This document shows positions 34,787 to 46,124 of a stretch of DNA of 64,000 bases, one piece after another. The stretch covers positions 1,612,001 to 1,676,000 of the forward strand of contig JAFKAC010000009.1 of NCBI GenBank assembly GCA_025766275.1, written 5' to 3'. Position 1 is the stretch's first letter. Every line of letters begins with the position of its first letter. Source of the stretch: Lactarius indigo. Its lineage: Eukaryota; Basidiomycota; Agaricomycetes; Russulales; Russulaceae. The notes beneath the pieces were generated by a model. That model did no database searches, had not been told where the DNA came from, and saw nothing but the letters and a program-made list of their open reading frames with translations. A program made the translations under genes and the position numbers.

Positions 34787-37666
34787 TTACTGCGGCTTCA
34801 GTCTGAGTACGGGGTGCGTCGTCAGGATGATCTTGTCTATGTTCACAGCAACCTCCGCCCCGATGTCCTGCTCGGCCACACCTTCCAGCACCCCGATCAA
34901 CCCAAGCTTCGCTACGTGAACCTCTTGCACCCGAAGTCCGCGAATGATGTCTTGCCGTGCGGGTGCGGTCGCCCGTCCGGTCAAACTCTCGAGAGGGTTG
35001 TACGTTCCAACCTTTCGGCCGCTCTCCATCCACCGCTTAACGAAAGCCATCGCCCACCACCTGGTGTGCGATTGCTCGACCCATTTCCATCTCTGCTCCC
35101 TCGCGCCGATGTACTCGAATGCACTCTGCATCTCCCTGGCGCTGAAAAGCGGCTGCTTGTGCAACAGTGCGTGTTTAATTTGCCAGTGAGTGACGAGGTC
35201 CCCGTAGCGGCGCAATGGCGATGTCGCCCTGGTGTACCCCTCCCCTTCTGCAATGCCTAACGCCCAATGTTCCGCCGGCTCCAGGGTATACCGGCCAGAG
35301 GTTGGTCGTATTGCCCTGCGTCGTACCTCAAAAAAGTCCACCCAACCGGTCGTCGTATCCCGCAACTTAAGCAGGTCCGCAAGAACCGCGTCAATCCCCG
35401 CGGGTGAAGCCAAGGATCTCCGCGCCAGTGGAATGCCGTGGTCGCGTCCAAATATCGACGCAACGCGGTTCGCTACTTGTGCAGCCTCGGCGACGATCTG
35501 ACGCGACCCTGAATTAAACCCTTCTCGCACTCCGTAGGAAACTTTTGGATCGCCACAGAACAATCCTGGTTGTATGGAACCACCAACGGGGAGCGGTCTT
35601 GGGGAGACGGTCAATTCGGGGGATCCTAGCCCATAGGAGAAGCAAGGCGTGTCCAACCGGTTCGCTACCATGCGCTTGCGAAATAGATCTAGCAGTTTGA
35701 GGTTCTCCACGTCTGCGGGTGGGAGGTTCAAGAGTGTGGGATCCAGTTTTTTAGGTCGGCCAAAAGGATATGCCGCGTCTTGAGAGTGGAATGACATTGC
35801 AGCGTCAACATCATCGTACTTCAATACCCGAATGTTGTGAACAATGCCCGCGCGGACCTTGTAGTCGACGATATTACCAGTTGAATCGACCTTGGCGCTG
35901 AACGTCATTACGTTTTCATCCCCGCCATTTACTGCAGAGTGACCTAAACTGAGTTGGCTGCCCACCAGTGACTCCGGGAGCATAGATTGCGAGCCATGAT
36001 TGAAGTAATGGGTGTTTACCGAGTCGCGAGCGCGACGAGCAAGCGAGTGTGTCGGTGGCAAGACGGCGGTGGGGTCTGCGACGTGAACGTGAACCCAAAG
36101 GCAGGAAGAGTCGGACGCATCTCGCTCGACGGACAGGCCGTCGTCAAGTTCTTGAGCCCCATGATCGTCGATCGTATAGACAGGTAGTTGCCCAAAATCA
36201 TGGCGGATTGACTCCAGAAGGTCAACAGGGTAGAAGTCGTCACAGCCGAGAGAGGCGGCAATTGCACCCGACTTTGCATCCCAACTGGTCCTTACGAGGG
36301 GTTCTGGGTCTGGGAGAGGGGTTATGAGACTCGGCTGAAGGTCTATGAGAGACGCGATGTCTTGCCACGGAGCAAGTACGCCCATGTCCACAAGGAACAG
36401 GCGTACTTGCGCTGAATCGACGTCGCCATCGTACAGCCCCACGGCCTTTATTATACGACAGACAAGGGGAATGTAGGGGTCGCTCTGGGCCGAGCGTATC
36501 TCGACGAGGGAGTCGAGCAAAAATCGGATGAATAATTGGTCGTCTTCAGTGAAGGTGAGTTCTGTTGCGGGGATAAAAGATGGAGCCTGGTTCTTCGAAT
36601 TCGTGGTCATTTTCCGCAACTCGGCAATGATGGACTTGGCCCGCGTCGCAAATTGTTCGACGCAAGGACTGTTCGTGCGCATCAAATCCGAAACTCGGTT
36701 GAAACGCTCGATTTGGGCCCGAGGCCTCGCATAAAATCTTTGAGTTGACAAGAAGCTGTGGTTGTCCATGACGAACACTTGAGATTGCTTCATCAAGTGA
36801 GTATACACGGCGTGCAAAACGATATTTTGGTCCCGATGCTGCACGTTTAGAAGCTTCGCCGCTTCCGTGACAGTGACAGAGGCCCAGACCGCCTCGTCGG
36901 GAGCGCTAACCTGCGGGTACACGTTTTTGAAGAGTGCAGCATAACCATTGAAGAGATCTTCGGCAGCTTTGTTGAAGGCCCGCACCTTCTCTGCGACGGT
37001 TACGCGCGCCATGAGCTCTTTAGTGTTGAGTGGTTTATCTTCAACGCCACAACGTTTGATGTGGAAGGTATCGACGAAATTGGGAACAACGTAGAAGATA
37101 TCGTGGGCGAGGTGGGTTATAATGCGCCCGTCTGCCATGAGTGTTTGGACCGCATTCCGTCCCTCATCGGGAACCTCTCGAAGTACGACGCCAAGGAAGG
37201 GGCGGTTCCCCCTGGTAAGAGCGTTATTCATAACTCCGCACGATAGCTTGGGACAAACTTACCAGCGAATTTCGACCAACGCGCCTGGTCCGATACCCGA
37301 GAGTAGCTCGGACGTACCCTCGTCCAGGTTTCCCGTCATAGGCCGGACAACATCTCGAAGCCCCTGCTCTTGGGCCAGGGGTAGACGCTGCTCCTCGAGG
37401 ATAGAGTTAACGAGTCTCAGTTCAGTTGCGCGATGTGTTCTTGCGGGGGCCAATCTGGCTTTGCGGGACGTGGCAGCAAACGCGGCAGTTTTCAAGAATT
37501 TGAACGCTGTGACTTTCGTGTCCTTCCACGCCTGCTTGGAAAGCTTGGTAGCATTTATCGGGACTGATGAGGACTGGGACCGAAAACGTCGTGGTACGAT
37601 AGACGACGAGTGTGAATAAGTTATGAAAGAGGGGGGTGTGAGCCCTCCAACGCGTCCACGATGCAT
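34787..37666 (-). CDS. DSS1: RNB-domain 3'-5' exoribonuclease, DSS1-like (mitochondrial)
   Basis: Two exons (37666-37263 and 37211-34787) encode 942 residues. The N-terminus MHRGRVGGLTPPSFITYS is basic and hydroxylated, like a mitochondrial presequence. The RNB domain is seen as VYTIDDHGAQELDDGLSVE (Asp cluster for Mg2+), LPESLVGSQLSLG and, near the end, GYTRATSPLRRYGDLVTHWQ. In yeast DSS1 is the nuclease of the mitochondrial degradosome together with the SUV3 helicase. The assignment rests on the HGAQELDDG form of the active site and on length. The stop codon lies 4 bases from the Harbinger terminus, so the transcript's 3' end must now run into transposon DNA. Confidence 0.9.
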
Positions 37667-37788
37667 CCGCTGGTTACTGTAAGGTGTGCAAAGCGGGCCG
37701 CTCGCGAACACACTTTTGGCGACCAGTCACACGGTTTACGGAAAAAAACAAATCCCCAACTTGCCTCACGTTGCGTGCAAAACCGACT
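37667..37788. promoter_or_regulatory. Short divergent promoter, DSS1 / zinc-finger gene
   Basis: Only 122 bases separate two opposed start codons, so the two genes share one compact promoter region or have overlapping leaders. Confidence 0.55.
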
Positions 37789-38807
37789 ATGTTTAAGCGC
37801 GTAGATAGACGGCGCAAGCGCAAGGAGGAGGAAGATGAGCTCGGGCTTGACGAAGATGAGAGGGAAGTCCTAGGACTAAACAACACGGACTCGTCTGAGT
37901 CAGAATCCGACTCTGATTCGTCGTCATCCTCGTCTGTTCAGGCTCCGAGCAGACGTAATACACACTCGAAGAACAAGCGGAAACTGGGGGCTTCATCGGA
38001 CTCACATGACGAGAGCGACGACGATGAAGATGGTCAACCCACTTCAGGCGACGAAGGGGTCGATGGCGAGGACGTTGTTGCCGACCACCTTCTCTCGATT
38101 GGTTCTGCGCTTAAAGAGCCCATTCAACTCATTCGCGCCCATCCCGAAGCTTGGGTCTGCGTCTTTTGCCCGAATAAGATCTTGAAGCATGGGGCTATGG
38201 TAAAAGTTCACGAAGCTTCACAAGCACGTAAGCTACGAATGTGGTGCGACCGTCATACTCATTATGCTTCATAGGTTCACCGACGACGCTTAAAACGCAT
38301 GCAAGAGCTCTCCATGGATTTCAGTCCGGATGAGACTATCCGAACGCTACTCAGGTCAGCAAGCGAAAGCCGACCCAAAATAGACGGAGGCACTTTGTCA
38401 CACAGGGCGGAGCAAAGGGTCCGTTGGTGTTGTACGCGATATTTTTTCTGCTAAGTCTTGCGCGGATTCCACAGAAGGCAAAACAAGCGAAATTGAAGGA
38501 GAGGCGTCAGAGGATCAAGGAAAAGAAGGCAGCCGCCAAGACGAAGAAAGCTTCTAAGGAAGCTGAAACGAGGGTCGTCCCACCACCTACTGATACCGAC
38601 GAAACGCGGCTTTCAAAGCGCCTCAAGGCAAACCCAGGTAGGGCCACTATGAGAACCACAAGTCAGCCCAGCGCTTCTCCTCAGGCAGAAGTGGGGAAAC
38701 GCATTAAGGCAGCTCAGAGGAGCAAGAAACAGCCACGAACGGACGATGGTGCTATGTCCACCGCAACGAGGGCAAAAGGTGGCGGTCGCATGTCCGTTGC
38801 CAAGTAG
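37789..38807 (+). CDS. C2H2-type zinc-finger nuclear protein, 303 aa
   Basis: Proposed exons are 37789-38223, 38275-38418 and 38475-38807. The N-terminus is basic (FKRVDRRRKRKEEE) and then Ser/Asp-rich. A single zinc finger lies near residue 121: WVCVFCPNKILKHGAM, then VHEASQVHRRRLKRM, giving C-x2-C and H-x5-H. The C-terminus is a long basic helix (KERRQRIKEKKAAAKTKK), as in nucleolar or pre-ribosomal factors, but I do not recognise the family. The second His is in frame only if intron 1 starts with GC at 38224. A canonical alternative (donor GTAAAA at 38200) also keeps the frame but removes one zinc ligand. Confidence 0.7.
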
Positions 38808-39289
38808 GAATGTGATATGCGCAACCGACTACGACCGTCGAGATGTACGTAGACAGTTGTCAGATGTCGGACAGAATTGCCATGCCTCCTTGCATAGCCA
38901 GCTTGACTATCGTGCATCATAGATGCCGTTGTACAGTGCGGAATCATTCCGGCGTCTATCGTACCAGATTGGGCAGCCGACAACATCCCAATTTCCCAAA
39001 TTATACGCACGCCCAGTCGACGACGCGCTAGTCGCGTGTTCCATCCCGACAGTCGAGAAAGTCGATCGGAGCATCGAACTCAACTAGAATGCGAACACTG
39101 GCACGGGCGGTCCTGGGCGGTCGCATACCATTGAATGGTCTCCGGGGCGACGAGAAAGTGAGAGACCACAATTGGTTCCTTCTATTGTAAATATCGCGTC
39201 GCGCGTTGGTCCATGTTCTGATAGCTCTACTCTAAGAAACAAAAACCCTCAAATGAGAATAAATAGTACACCAAATGGTCACTCGAGAC
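38808..39289. other. Intergenic, convergent gene ends
   Basis: About 480 bases between the stops of two convergent genes. They must contain both 3' ends. No gene or repeat was recognised. Confidence 0.4.
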
Positions 39290-40948
39290 TCAAGCGGACT
39301 GCAGGAGGCGTGTCGTTGCATCAAGGACCTTGATACGCGTGAGAAGCGTAACGGTGTTAGAGTGCGCAGTTGAATCACCTGATGAATATCCGGTCGTTCC
39401 TGTGGGTTGGCTTTGAGCATAGTGTCAATAAGCGTCTTCAGTCCTTGTGAGTAGTTTGACGCAGGGTGTTTGTACTGTGCGTTAAGCACAGCCATGGCTA
39501 TTGAGCCACCTTGTTCCGTCGTCTGCGTGTTCTCAAAAGGAGAGTGGAGGTATGCAAGGGCGAACAGAACGCAGCCCAGAGACTGCGCAACGCGAATTAA
39601 GTATGCAGAAGAAAGTAGTGAGGCGGAGGACATACCCAAATGTCAACCTTTTCGTCGAGAGTTGTTCCTGTTTTGGCGTCGAATAGCTCAGGAGCGCGAT
39701 ATGCCATTGTACTATGTTCGGCGGCGATGTCCTGTTGTAACAAAGCCTGCGAGCGGTTTTCAATCGGTATCCGTGCCTTCATGCAGCTGCCGAAGTCCAT
39801 TAGAATCGGAGTGACGCCATCGTCTGCGATCATGACATTCCTACGTGCACCGTGACTGCTCAGTCGACCAGGAAGGGAAACGCAAAGGTGCTCACCCTGG
39901 CTTTAGATCACGATGCGCATAAGGAACGAGTTCGCCTGAACTACTTTGGACCGTATCTTGATCGCCGTCGAAGATGACATCGCCATCGTCAAGGCCCTGT
40001 CTCGAAACGAGCGGCACACTCGCAGAGTCGAGCGCGCGAGGCCCAGGTCCGTACGAATACCCGCCTTCAGCGTCCCCCTCCGGGTGGGGAAGCATATCGT
40101 TCTCATCATGGCCGTCATCGCTCCCTGAACTTGGCGGAGGTTTTCTCGACGTAGACGGGTTGGGAGATGGTTTTGCGGTGCGATAGGTGTGCATGGCGCG
40201 TACAGCTTCGCAGGTGCCTTTAAAAAGGCGCAAAAGATGCCGCTCGGTAAAGCGTTCGCCGGTTTGGGTGTACGTGTTTATCGCATCCTGCAAGTTTCCG
40301 CGCTATACCGAGAGTCAGAACGAAGTGGAGGGAGGCGAGCGGGAAAGCGAGCCTTGTACAGTGGAAGGAAGAGATAAACGACTTTTCCTTCGCCGTCAGA
40401 ATCTTGCAGGACTGCCGAATCCTGCAGTAGGGTCAACCTGCATACACACTGACAAAAAACCGACACACATATAATCGGATAATGTTGGGGTGCCTAAAAT
40501 GTGGTCATATAGTTGGTGTGTGTGGACGAGAGACTGGACACGCACTTGAACCTCCGGTATGCAGCGACTTCGCGCATAACTAGTTCAACACCCTCACTGC
40601 CAGTTGGGCACCGAATCTTTTTCAAAGCGAACTCTTTCTGATACAGGCATCCTATATCAGTAGCTGTAATAGTACGTGAATAAACCAACTGTGTGCGCAC
40701 CCCACTCGTCTCATCTTGTGCGAGGTAGACGAAAGAAAATCCACCTTCTCCTAGGACCTTCTCTATCTTGACTGATATTCACCTAAGGTTCAGCTATATG
40801 ATAATGGGGCAAAGTACTACGCACACATCCGGCCATTGATTTTGAGCTTAGTTTGTTGCTGGCACATGCAGCCGGAGATGATGGAAAGTAGATCTTTTGC
40901 GTGAAACTTGAAATTCTCGAGCGCGTGATGAAGCGGAGATGATTCCAT
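39290..40948 (-). CDS. ENV7: Ser/Thr protein kinase, ENV7/STK16 (NAK) family
   Basis: Nine exons (40948-40825, 40771-40701, 40637-40546, 40493-40469, 40421-40353, 40302-39896, 39840-39636, 39582-39379, 39328-39290) encode 411 residues. The N-terminal CMCQQQ carries Cys suited to palmitoylation, by which family members attach to vacuole or Golgi membranes. Kinase motifs run LGEGGFSFVYLA (P-loop), FALKKIRCPTG (Lys), HRDLKPGNVM (catalytic loop), LMDFGSC (DFG), AYRAPELF and SLGCVLFALAYLH. A low-complexity insert of about 75 residues, between the aE helix and the catalytic loop, is unusual in length. The intron at 40352 appears to start with GC, since only this keeps LPLYK joined to RGNLQDAIN. Confidence 0.92.
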
Positions 40949-41325
40949 GTCGAAATTTGTCTGTATTTGCTAGACGATGAGTGAGAGTGACCTTGTCGTT
41001 GTCGTGGTAGGGTGGGAGTGAACGAGCCAGAGTGTCGGCACACCGGCACCATCGTTTGCTCAGCCATCGCTGCCCCTTGGTGGCCCAACTCAGTGATGCG
41101 TTTATCAATCGGGTACTGTACTTAGTCTGTGCAAATAACATAGATGAAGGCTATGTGCACTGTTAGTTGCTACACAGGGTAGCTACCCTCGGGCCCCGCT
41201 GGGTGTGCAGGCTCGAAGCCGCTATCATTATACACGCTTTGTGAAGGTGAAGCACTTATAATTACTGCTGTCATGACTGTAAGGTCAGGAGTCTGGCAAA
41301 CACGAACGTCCGCAGGTCACAGAAG
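40949..41325. other. Intergenic, ENV7 promoter
   Basis: About 377 bases upstream of ENV7 and downstream of the next minus-strand gene. No separate gene or structured element was recognised. Confidence 0.4.
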
Positions 41326-43351
41326 TCAATCATCGTAGCCTAGTTCCTTGTCTCTTTTCGCCTTTCTCCAGTCTCGTCTCTCTTCATCGGTCAGCGCCCA
41401 CCACCCTTCCACCTCATCCTCTAACTCCAGTTCCCACTTTTCTTCAAGTTCGAGCATCTTCTTACTCTTCTTTGGAGGCGGAGGCGGCGGTGGGGGAGGC
41501 GGTGGCGTACGCCGAGTCGTGTGCAGTGGTGCGATGCGGCGAAGTGCAGATTTGCTAGTCTTGGCGAGTGGAGACGCGACTGGGGAGGAAGTGGCTGAAA
41601 ACGGCGTGTGCGGGTGGGAGGCAGCTCGCCTAATCAGCTCCTGCATCGGGGTCTTTCTGCCGAGCCCACCGAGAGTATACCGTAATTTCCCGCGGTTAGG
41701 TGTTTCTCTCGTGGGACTCGACTGAGGTGGATCCTTGCCCCCGACAGAGGCACTAGGTTGCAAATTTTCCTGGCTTGGGTCAGAGAGGGGAATCGCTAAA
41801 AGGGTGGTCGAGTCTACCTTCAAAGGCACAGGTGTTACAAGTTCGGTCGAGCGGGACATGGTCTTGTCGTCTCCATCAGTATGGGGCATCGGAGCAGCTC
41901 CTCGTTGATGCTCGTGTTCCTCTTCGCCCATTGCTATCCCTTTGCTGCTAGACTCAACTTCTGTAGAGGGGCTACCATCGGACCGAGGTTTGATCGCCCT
42001 TTTCTTCCCCTTATGAGACTTTGCCGCCGCCGACGAGTTGCTTTGCGGAGCGAGCAGCAATTCATCATCCTCATCAGACGAAGCCGGACGTTTGTTTTTG
42101 GTCTTAGGGCCTTTCCGAGGTTTGCTATCATCCCCACTTGCTTTTGCTCGCTTATTCTTCTTTTTCGGAGAAAGAATGACGACCTCTACGATAGATTTCT
42201 TTTTGGATTTGTCAATTTCGCTTCTACCTGGGCTGGCATTTGTGCTGTCCTCTGTACCTTTCGTATTCCTATGCCTCTTTGTAGACTGTCCTGCGCCATA
42301 TTCGTCATCGGTATCCTTCTCGTTAGACTTCACGCCATGGCCTATGTCAGGTGTAATGCCAGGCGCCTGCGCTGGAGGCTCTGGGTCAGAAAGAGGGGAC
42401 GAAGCCCTGCCTGGTGCTGTAGACAGAGGACGCGAATCAGTGGGGTCATCTGTAGGCGACTGGAAGCGCCCCGGACGCTGTCGCTTTCTTTTGAGTACAG
42501 AATTCTCTCTAGGAGAAGTGGGAGCGGCGACTTCATCGAGCCCAGGTGGTGGGGTGAAGTTGATCACTGTACTTTCGGGGAAAGGATCTGAGGGAGGAAG
42601 GGACATGCTCGAGCTGGGCACTGGGATAGTCATGGGGTCTGAAGGTAGCGGAGGGTGGCCTCGGCTTGGAATGGCACGTTTGACTGGACGTGGCTTTGGT
42701 CTTTCCTTTGGCTTCCGGGCAGGTGTTATGGCGAGTTCATCGTCAGTGATATCAATGACATCTTCGGCGTATTGCGTTGACCGCTTTGCGGCTTTGCGGG
42801 TACGCATCTTAGCACGTTCTGCAATATCCTGGGAGAAATCGATAGGTGCAAGAGTGTTTTCGCTGATACTTCCAATCCCAGTTGGATCAGAACGAGCTAC
42901 AGTCGTAGTTTGCTCCCTGTGGTCGAAGGCTGGTGTGTAAGGGAGGATGGGATCGCTAGTGGATGTGCTTGCGACAGGATTAGTGTTTGTGTGGTTGAAT
43001 ATGGGTCGAGGGCGTGGTTTAGAACCGCTCTTAGTCGAAAATTCGGAGATTGTAGAATGCTCTGCTTGTGGTGCGAGGGATGGGGTTGTATGCTGGGCTG
43101 GAGGAGCACAATCCAGAGATGGGATGCGTGAGATTTCCTGGGCACTCTCCGCAACGGTCGATGTGAAGGCCTGTATGCTGGAGACACCATCCTCTGCTGC
43201 CGACATGAGGGAAGACTACGTCACTGAAGCCCTGACATGAGGCGAACCCTAACTGATGCGCACCTGGGGGGGCTGGATCGAGTTCTGTAGCACACAGCTG
43301 GTCTTCCTCTTCGCTATCTTCTATTACCCAATCATTCTGCTGCTCAGCCAT
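41326..43351 (-). CDS. Hypothetical disordered nuclear protein, 652 aa
   Basis: Two exons (43351-43264 and 43196-41326). The start MAEQQNDWVIEDSEEED is acidic. Most of the protein is Ser/Pro/Lys-rich and disordered, with several basic clusters that could be nuclear localisation signals (RKPKERPKPRPVKRA, KKKNKRAKAS) and a VIDITDDE motif resembling a SUMO-interaction site. A run of eleven prolines precedes the only folded-looking part, a C-terminal charged helix ending EEKWELELEDEVEGWWALTD. I do not recognise the family and propose no function. Confidence 0.75.
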
Positions 43352-43487
43352 GGTAAACAAAGAAAAAGAGAGAGATCGACGCGTTGTATAAACCCGCGAC
43401 GCGCATGGAATATTGACTCCGTTCGCACGTGATGCGTGTGATGGTCCGGCTGAAACCCCCGACACCTCCGACACCTCGTTTACAGAC
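43352..43487. promoter_or_regulatory. Short divergent promoter, hypothetical gene / VPS51
   Basis: 136 bases between two opposed start codons must serve both genes. Confidence 0.55.
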
Positions 43488-44248
43488 ATGTCTCTTCCAC
43501 CTTCGCCTTCGCCCACCCCAACTTCGACCACACCGCCCAGAGCGAAATCTTCGAACAAACCCCTCCCATCTTCCCTGGGCCCTAACTCTCCGCTGCAACC
43601 ATCTACCTCTCCAAGATCCACTACTTTACCTGGGTTGCCAACCTCTCCACGGCATGTTAGTGGCAACGCAACCTCCCCCGCAACTCCCCCTCCAGAGCGT
43701 TCGAAGACGAGGGCAAGAGACTTGCTTCGGAGGCACTACGGATTAAATGTTACACCTCCACCTCCATCTGGCCGACCCATGGACCCAATGGATTTAGGTC
43801 GGCGTCCTTCCAAATTTACTGGTGCAGCCCTAACAAGACTACAGACTCGCCAGCTTTTGATGCAAAGGCATATTACGATCAGCTCATCACTACGGCATCC
43901 CTCACAACCCTTCTGAAGAAAGAGAATGAACTACTTACAGGTGAGTCGAGCGTCCGTGTCCCACACATCCAGTCTCACTGACAGCCCTGCCAGAAATGAG
44001 GCAGCTGGATGGAGAACGTCAATCCTTGGTTTATAACCATCACCACGAACTCATTGATGCTACTGATACCATATCTGCCGTGAGTCGATTTCTTATGCGT
44101 CTATCCAACTCACCTACTCTTATCATATCAGATGAGGAGTCGTGCCGAATCACTCGATTCAGACCTAGAGCTTCTCAAAGCGGCATTCTCTGAGATATCT
44201 CGTCTGAGTGCTGAAGTTGCTATTGAGAGCTCTGCTACTTCGAGTTGA
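43488..44248 (+). CDS. VPS51: GARP/EARP complex subunit VPS51
   Basis: Four exons (43488-43797, 43845-43940, 43994-44079, 44132-44248) encode 202 residues. After a Ser/Pro-rich leader of about 80 residues comes the Vps51 signature: ARDLLRRHYGL, DLDSPAFDAKAYYDQL, LDGERQSLVYNHHHELIDAT and DTISAMRSRAESLDSDLE, a continuous coiled coil. VPS51 tethers endosome-derived vesicles at the trans-Golgi network by linking GARP to the SNARE Tlg1. The protein ends soon after the coiled coil, like the short fungal form. Confidence 0.9.
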
Positions 44249-44356
44249 TTTGGGCTACGTCACCCCAACCATCCAAATCTGATCTCAAACCTAGGCCTTG
44301 ATCAATGGTCCCGAGATTCAAGTGCTTGATCGGCCATTTCGCTTCAGTCGCGCCCA

Positions 44357-45448
44357 CTAATTGTACTCGTTTGCAGTCCAAAAACTGACCGCCGCAGCCT
44401 GTTGGGCTATACATGAGCAGATCCCGGGATATGCTAAATAGACACATACCTAATTTGCTCGTCGCAGTAGTCGCGAATTTCTTCGTAGCGATGTAAGCGA
44501 TGTCGGCGGTGCATCACCACTAACATGATACAAGTAGTTGCCATTGCTGTCACGCCAACCTTAGCGTCCAGAGAAGGTGTCTACGAAGCGGACCTACCCA
44601 GAATGATTGCGAGTGTGGTCGCTGCATATTGCCCCAGAGTCATTTCGAAGGGTTCTTCCGGTGGGCTAGCACACAGGTTCTGGACGCAATTGTACTGGTT
44701 AAGAGTTATCCGCTTCAGCTTCACAGCCTCCAGGGAAAATCAAGCCCTACTGATTTGCAATCACGATGATACTGGCATTGTTGCCCAACTGACCGCAGTG
44801 GCTCGCATACCTTCGTCGCTGTATTGCAGAAATGCAGTGCCGTTCGGCAATTGTCGCGTACGATGCTATTTATGAATCCCACTCCGGCGGTGCTTATCCC
44901 TTGATACGTGCTGATCTCGAAAGTACAAGGCTGTTTCTCGGTCAGGTTGGCATGACTTGGAGAATGTGTTGTCACTTGTCCAAGTTATGCTACTGGAAAG
45001 TGGCAAACCATGCTCACGTGCAGATGGAGTTTAAGCATACAGAGCCGTTAAAATTGTGATAGTCGGCTAGCCCGGGGATGTTCGATGGTGCGCACTGGTC
45101 GTCGCGGTTGAACTGACAGGGTTGGCCGACAGCAACAAGCGGTCGGCATGCGTCGCCCTCATCGGGACAGAAGCTTCCCTCTGGACATAACCCTGGCTGC
45201 GTCTGGTTCGCACGGTATCCAAACGGAAACTCATCGCGCCTGCACTGGCGTGGGACGCACGTCCCGTTTACGGTGCCCGAGCAGAACGTCTGGGCGTCGC
45301 AGTCACTCGTGAACTTCTTCGTGCGGGGATCGAGGTGATTGGATGTGATCGAGCACGCTTTTCCGTTGGCAGTTGGCGGAGATTCTGAGATGGCAGCAAG
45401 CGCCGAGGTCAGAACTAAGAGGAAGAACGTAGCTATAGAGAGGTTCAT
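44357..45448 (-). CDS. Cys-rich protein with signal peptide and C-terminal membrane helix
   Basis: Five exons (45448-45018, 44955-44751, 44694-44598, 44546-44450, 44384-44357) encode 285 residues. The N-terminus MNLSIATFFLLVLTSALAA is a signal peptide. The outer part holds over fifteen Cys in spaced pairs (NGTCVPRQC, EGSFCPDEGDAC, VGQPCQF, DNCRTALHFCN), suggesting a disulfide-knotted domain. A membrane helix (YAATTLAIIL, then MATTCIMLVVM) is followed by a basic cytosolic tail, HRRHRLHRYEEIRDYCDEQI. This layout recurs in Agaricomycete surface proteins of unknown role. The last 28-base exon is the least certain. Confidence 0.75.
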
Positions 45449-45829
45449 GGATGAAATGCCTTGGCGCGATAGACGCTTGGCACGTTCCTATGAGGCTGGA
45501 GTGCCAGTTCAAACCAAGCAACGCGTAAGATGAATAGCTGATCGTATCGAGGGTGAGTGTCGGCGTGCATACTCTCCGACATTGCGATCGAGACCGCTGG
45601 CTTCACAGTCGTTGAGAATAGGATGTTTATACTGAACACAGTCACGATGGAATGGCCCGAGTCATGTGGAATGACCAGAACGCGATGTCAGCACGATGGA
45701 CCGTCTCTCTGTGAAAGACCAATAGTTGTCTCGCCAAGAATTCGTGAAAGGTACACGCCATCCTTGTGGCCCTCCTGAGGATGGGTCTATGTTTGCGGTA
45801 TAGGAGTGGGAATTGCACAGCTCAATACA
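45449..45829. other. Intergenic upstream of the tRNA gene
   Basis: About 380 bases holding the promoter of the Cys-rich gene and the 5' flank of the tRNA. No other feature was seen. Confidence 0.4.
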
Positions 45830-45915
45830 GCATTGTTGGGGTAGTGGTAACCTGGATCGTTGCCACGTGGTTTCGCACCTTCGATCCGCCCCGGGTTCGA
45901 TTCCCGGACAATGCA
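45830..45915 (+). tRNA. tRNA-Gly (GCC) with a 15-base intron
   Basis: A full cloverleaf can be drawn. The acceptor stem GCATTGT pairs with ACAATGC. The D-arm contains TAGTGGTAA (A box). The anticodon stem is GATCG/CGATC. The T-arm is CCGGG-TTCGATT-CCCGG (B box). The anticodon loop is TTGCCA plus T once a 15-base intron (CGTGGTTTCGCACCT) is removed one base after the anticodon, the standard tRNA intron position. The anticodon reads GCC, and the mature length of 71 fits tRNA-Gly. Confidence 0.9.
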
Positions 45916-46124
45916 TTGTTTTTGTCATCTTATAATCCAAGATATAGTACAGTGGAAGATAAAACCAAGAACTTGGCAAAGATATCGAGAATGGGCGATG
46001 GAGGATTGGGTATGCCAGTAAAATGTTGGCGAGGACTTGCTGCGCTAACTGAGGCGCTGTAGATTACATAAACCTAAAACGAAAGTGGTTATGCTGTACC
46101 AACTTTGAAACAGCACTTCTAACC

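Noticed and set aside
30900..34800. CRISPR-like or retroviral structures around the mobile element
   Set aside because: No regularly spaced repeats, long terminal repeats or reverse transcriptase are present; the ends and DDE gene define a DNA transposon.
41476..41512. Proline-codon run as a possible microsatellite
   Set aside because: It is read as eleven prolines in a supported coding exon and needs no separate annotation.
44540..44600. Apparent 38-base intron and frame break in the Cys-rich gene
   Set aside because: Moving the acceptor to GACAG at 44547 gives a 51-base intron and a continuous membrane helix.
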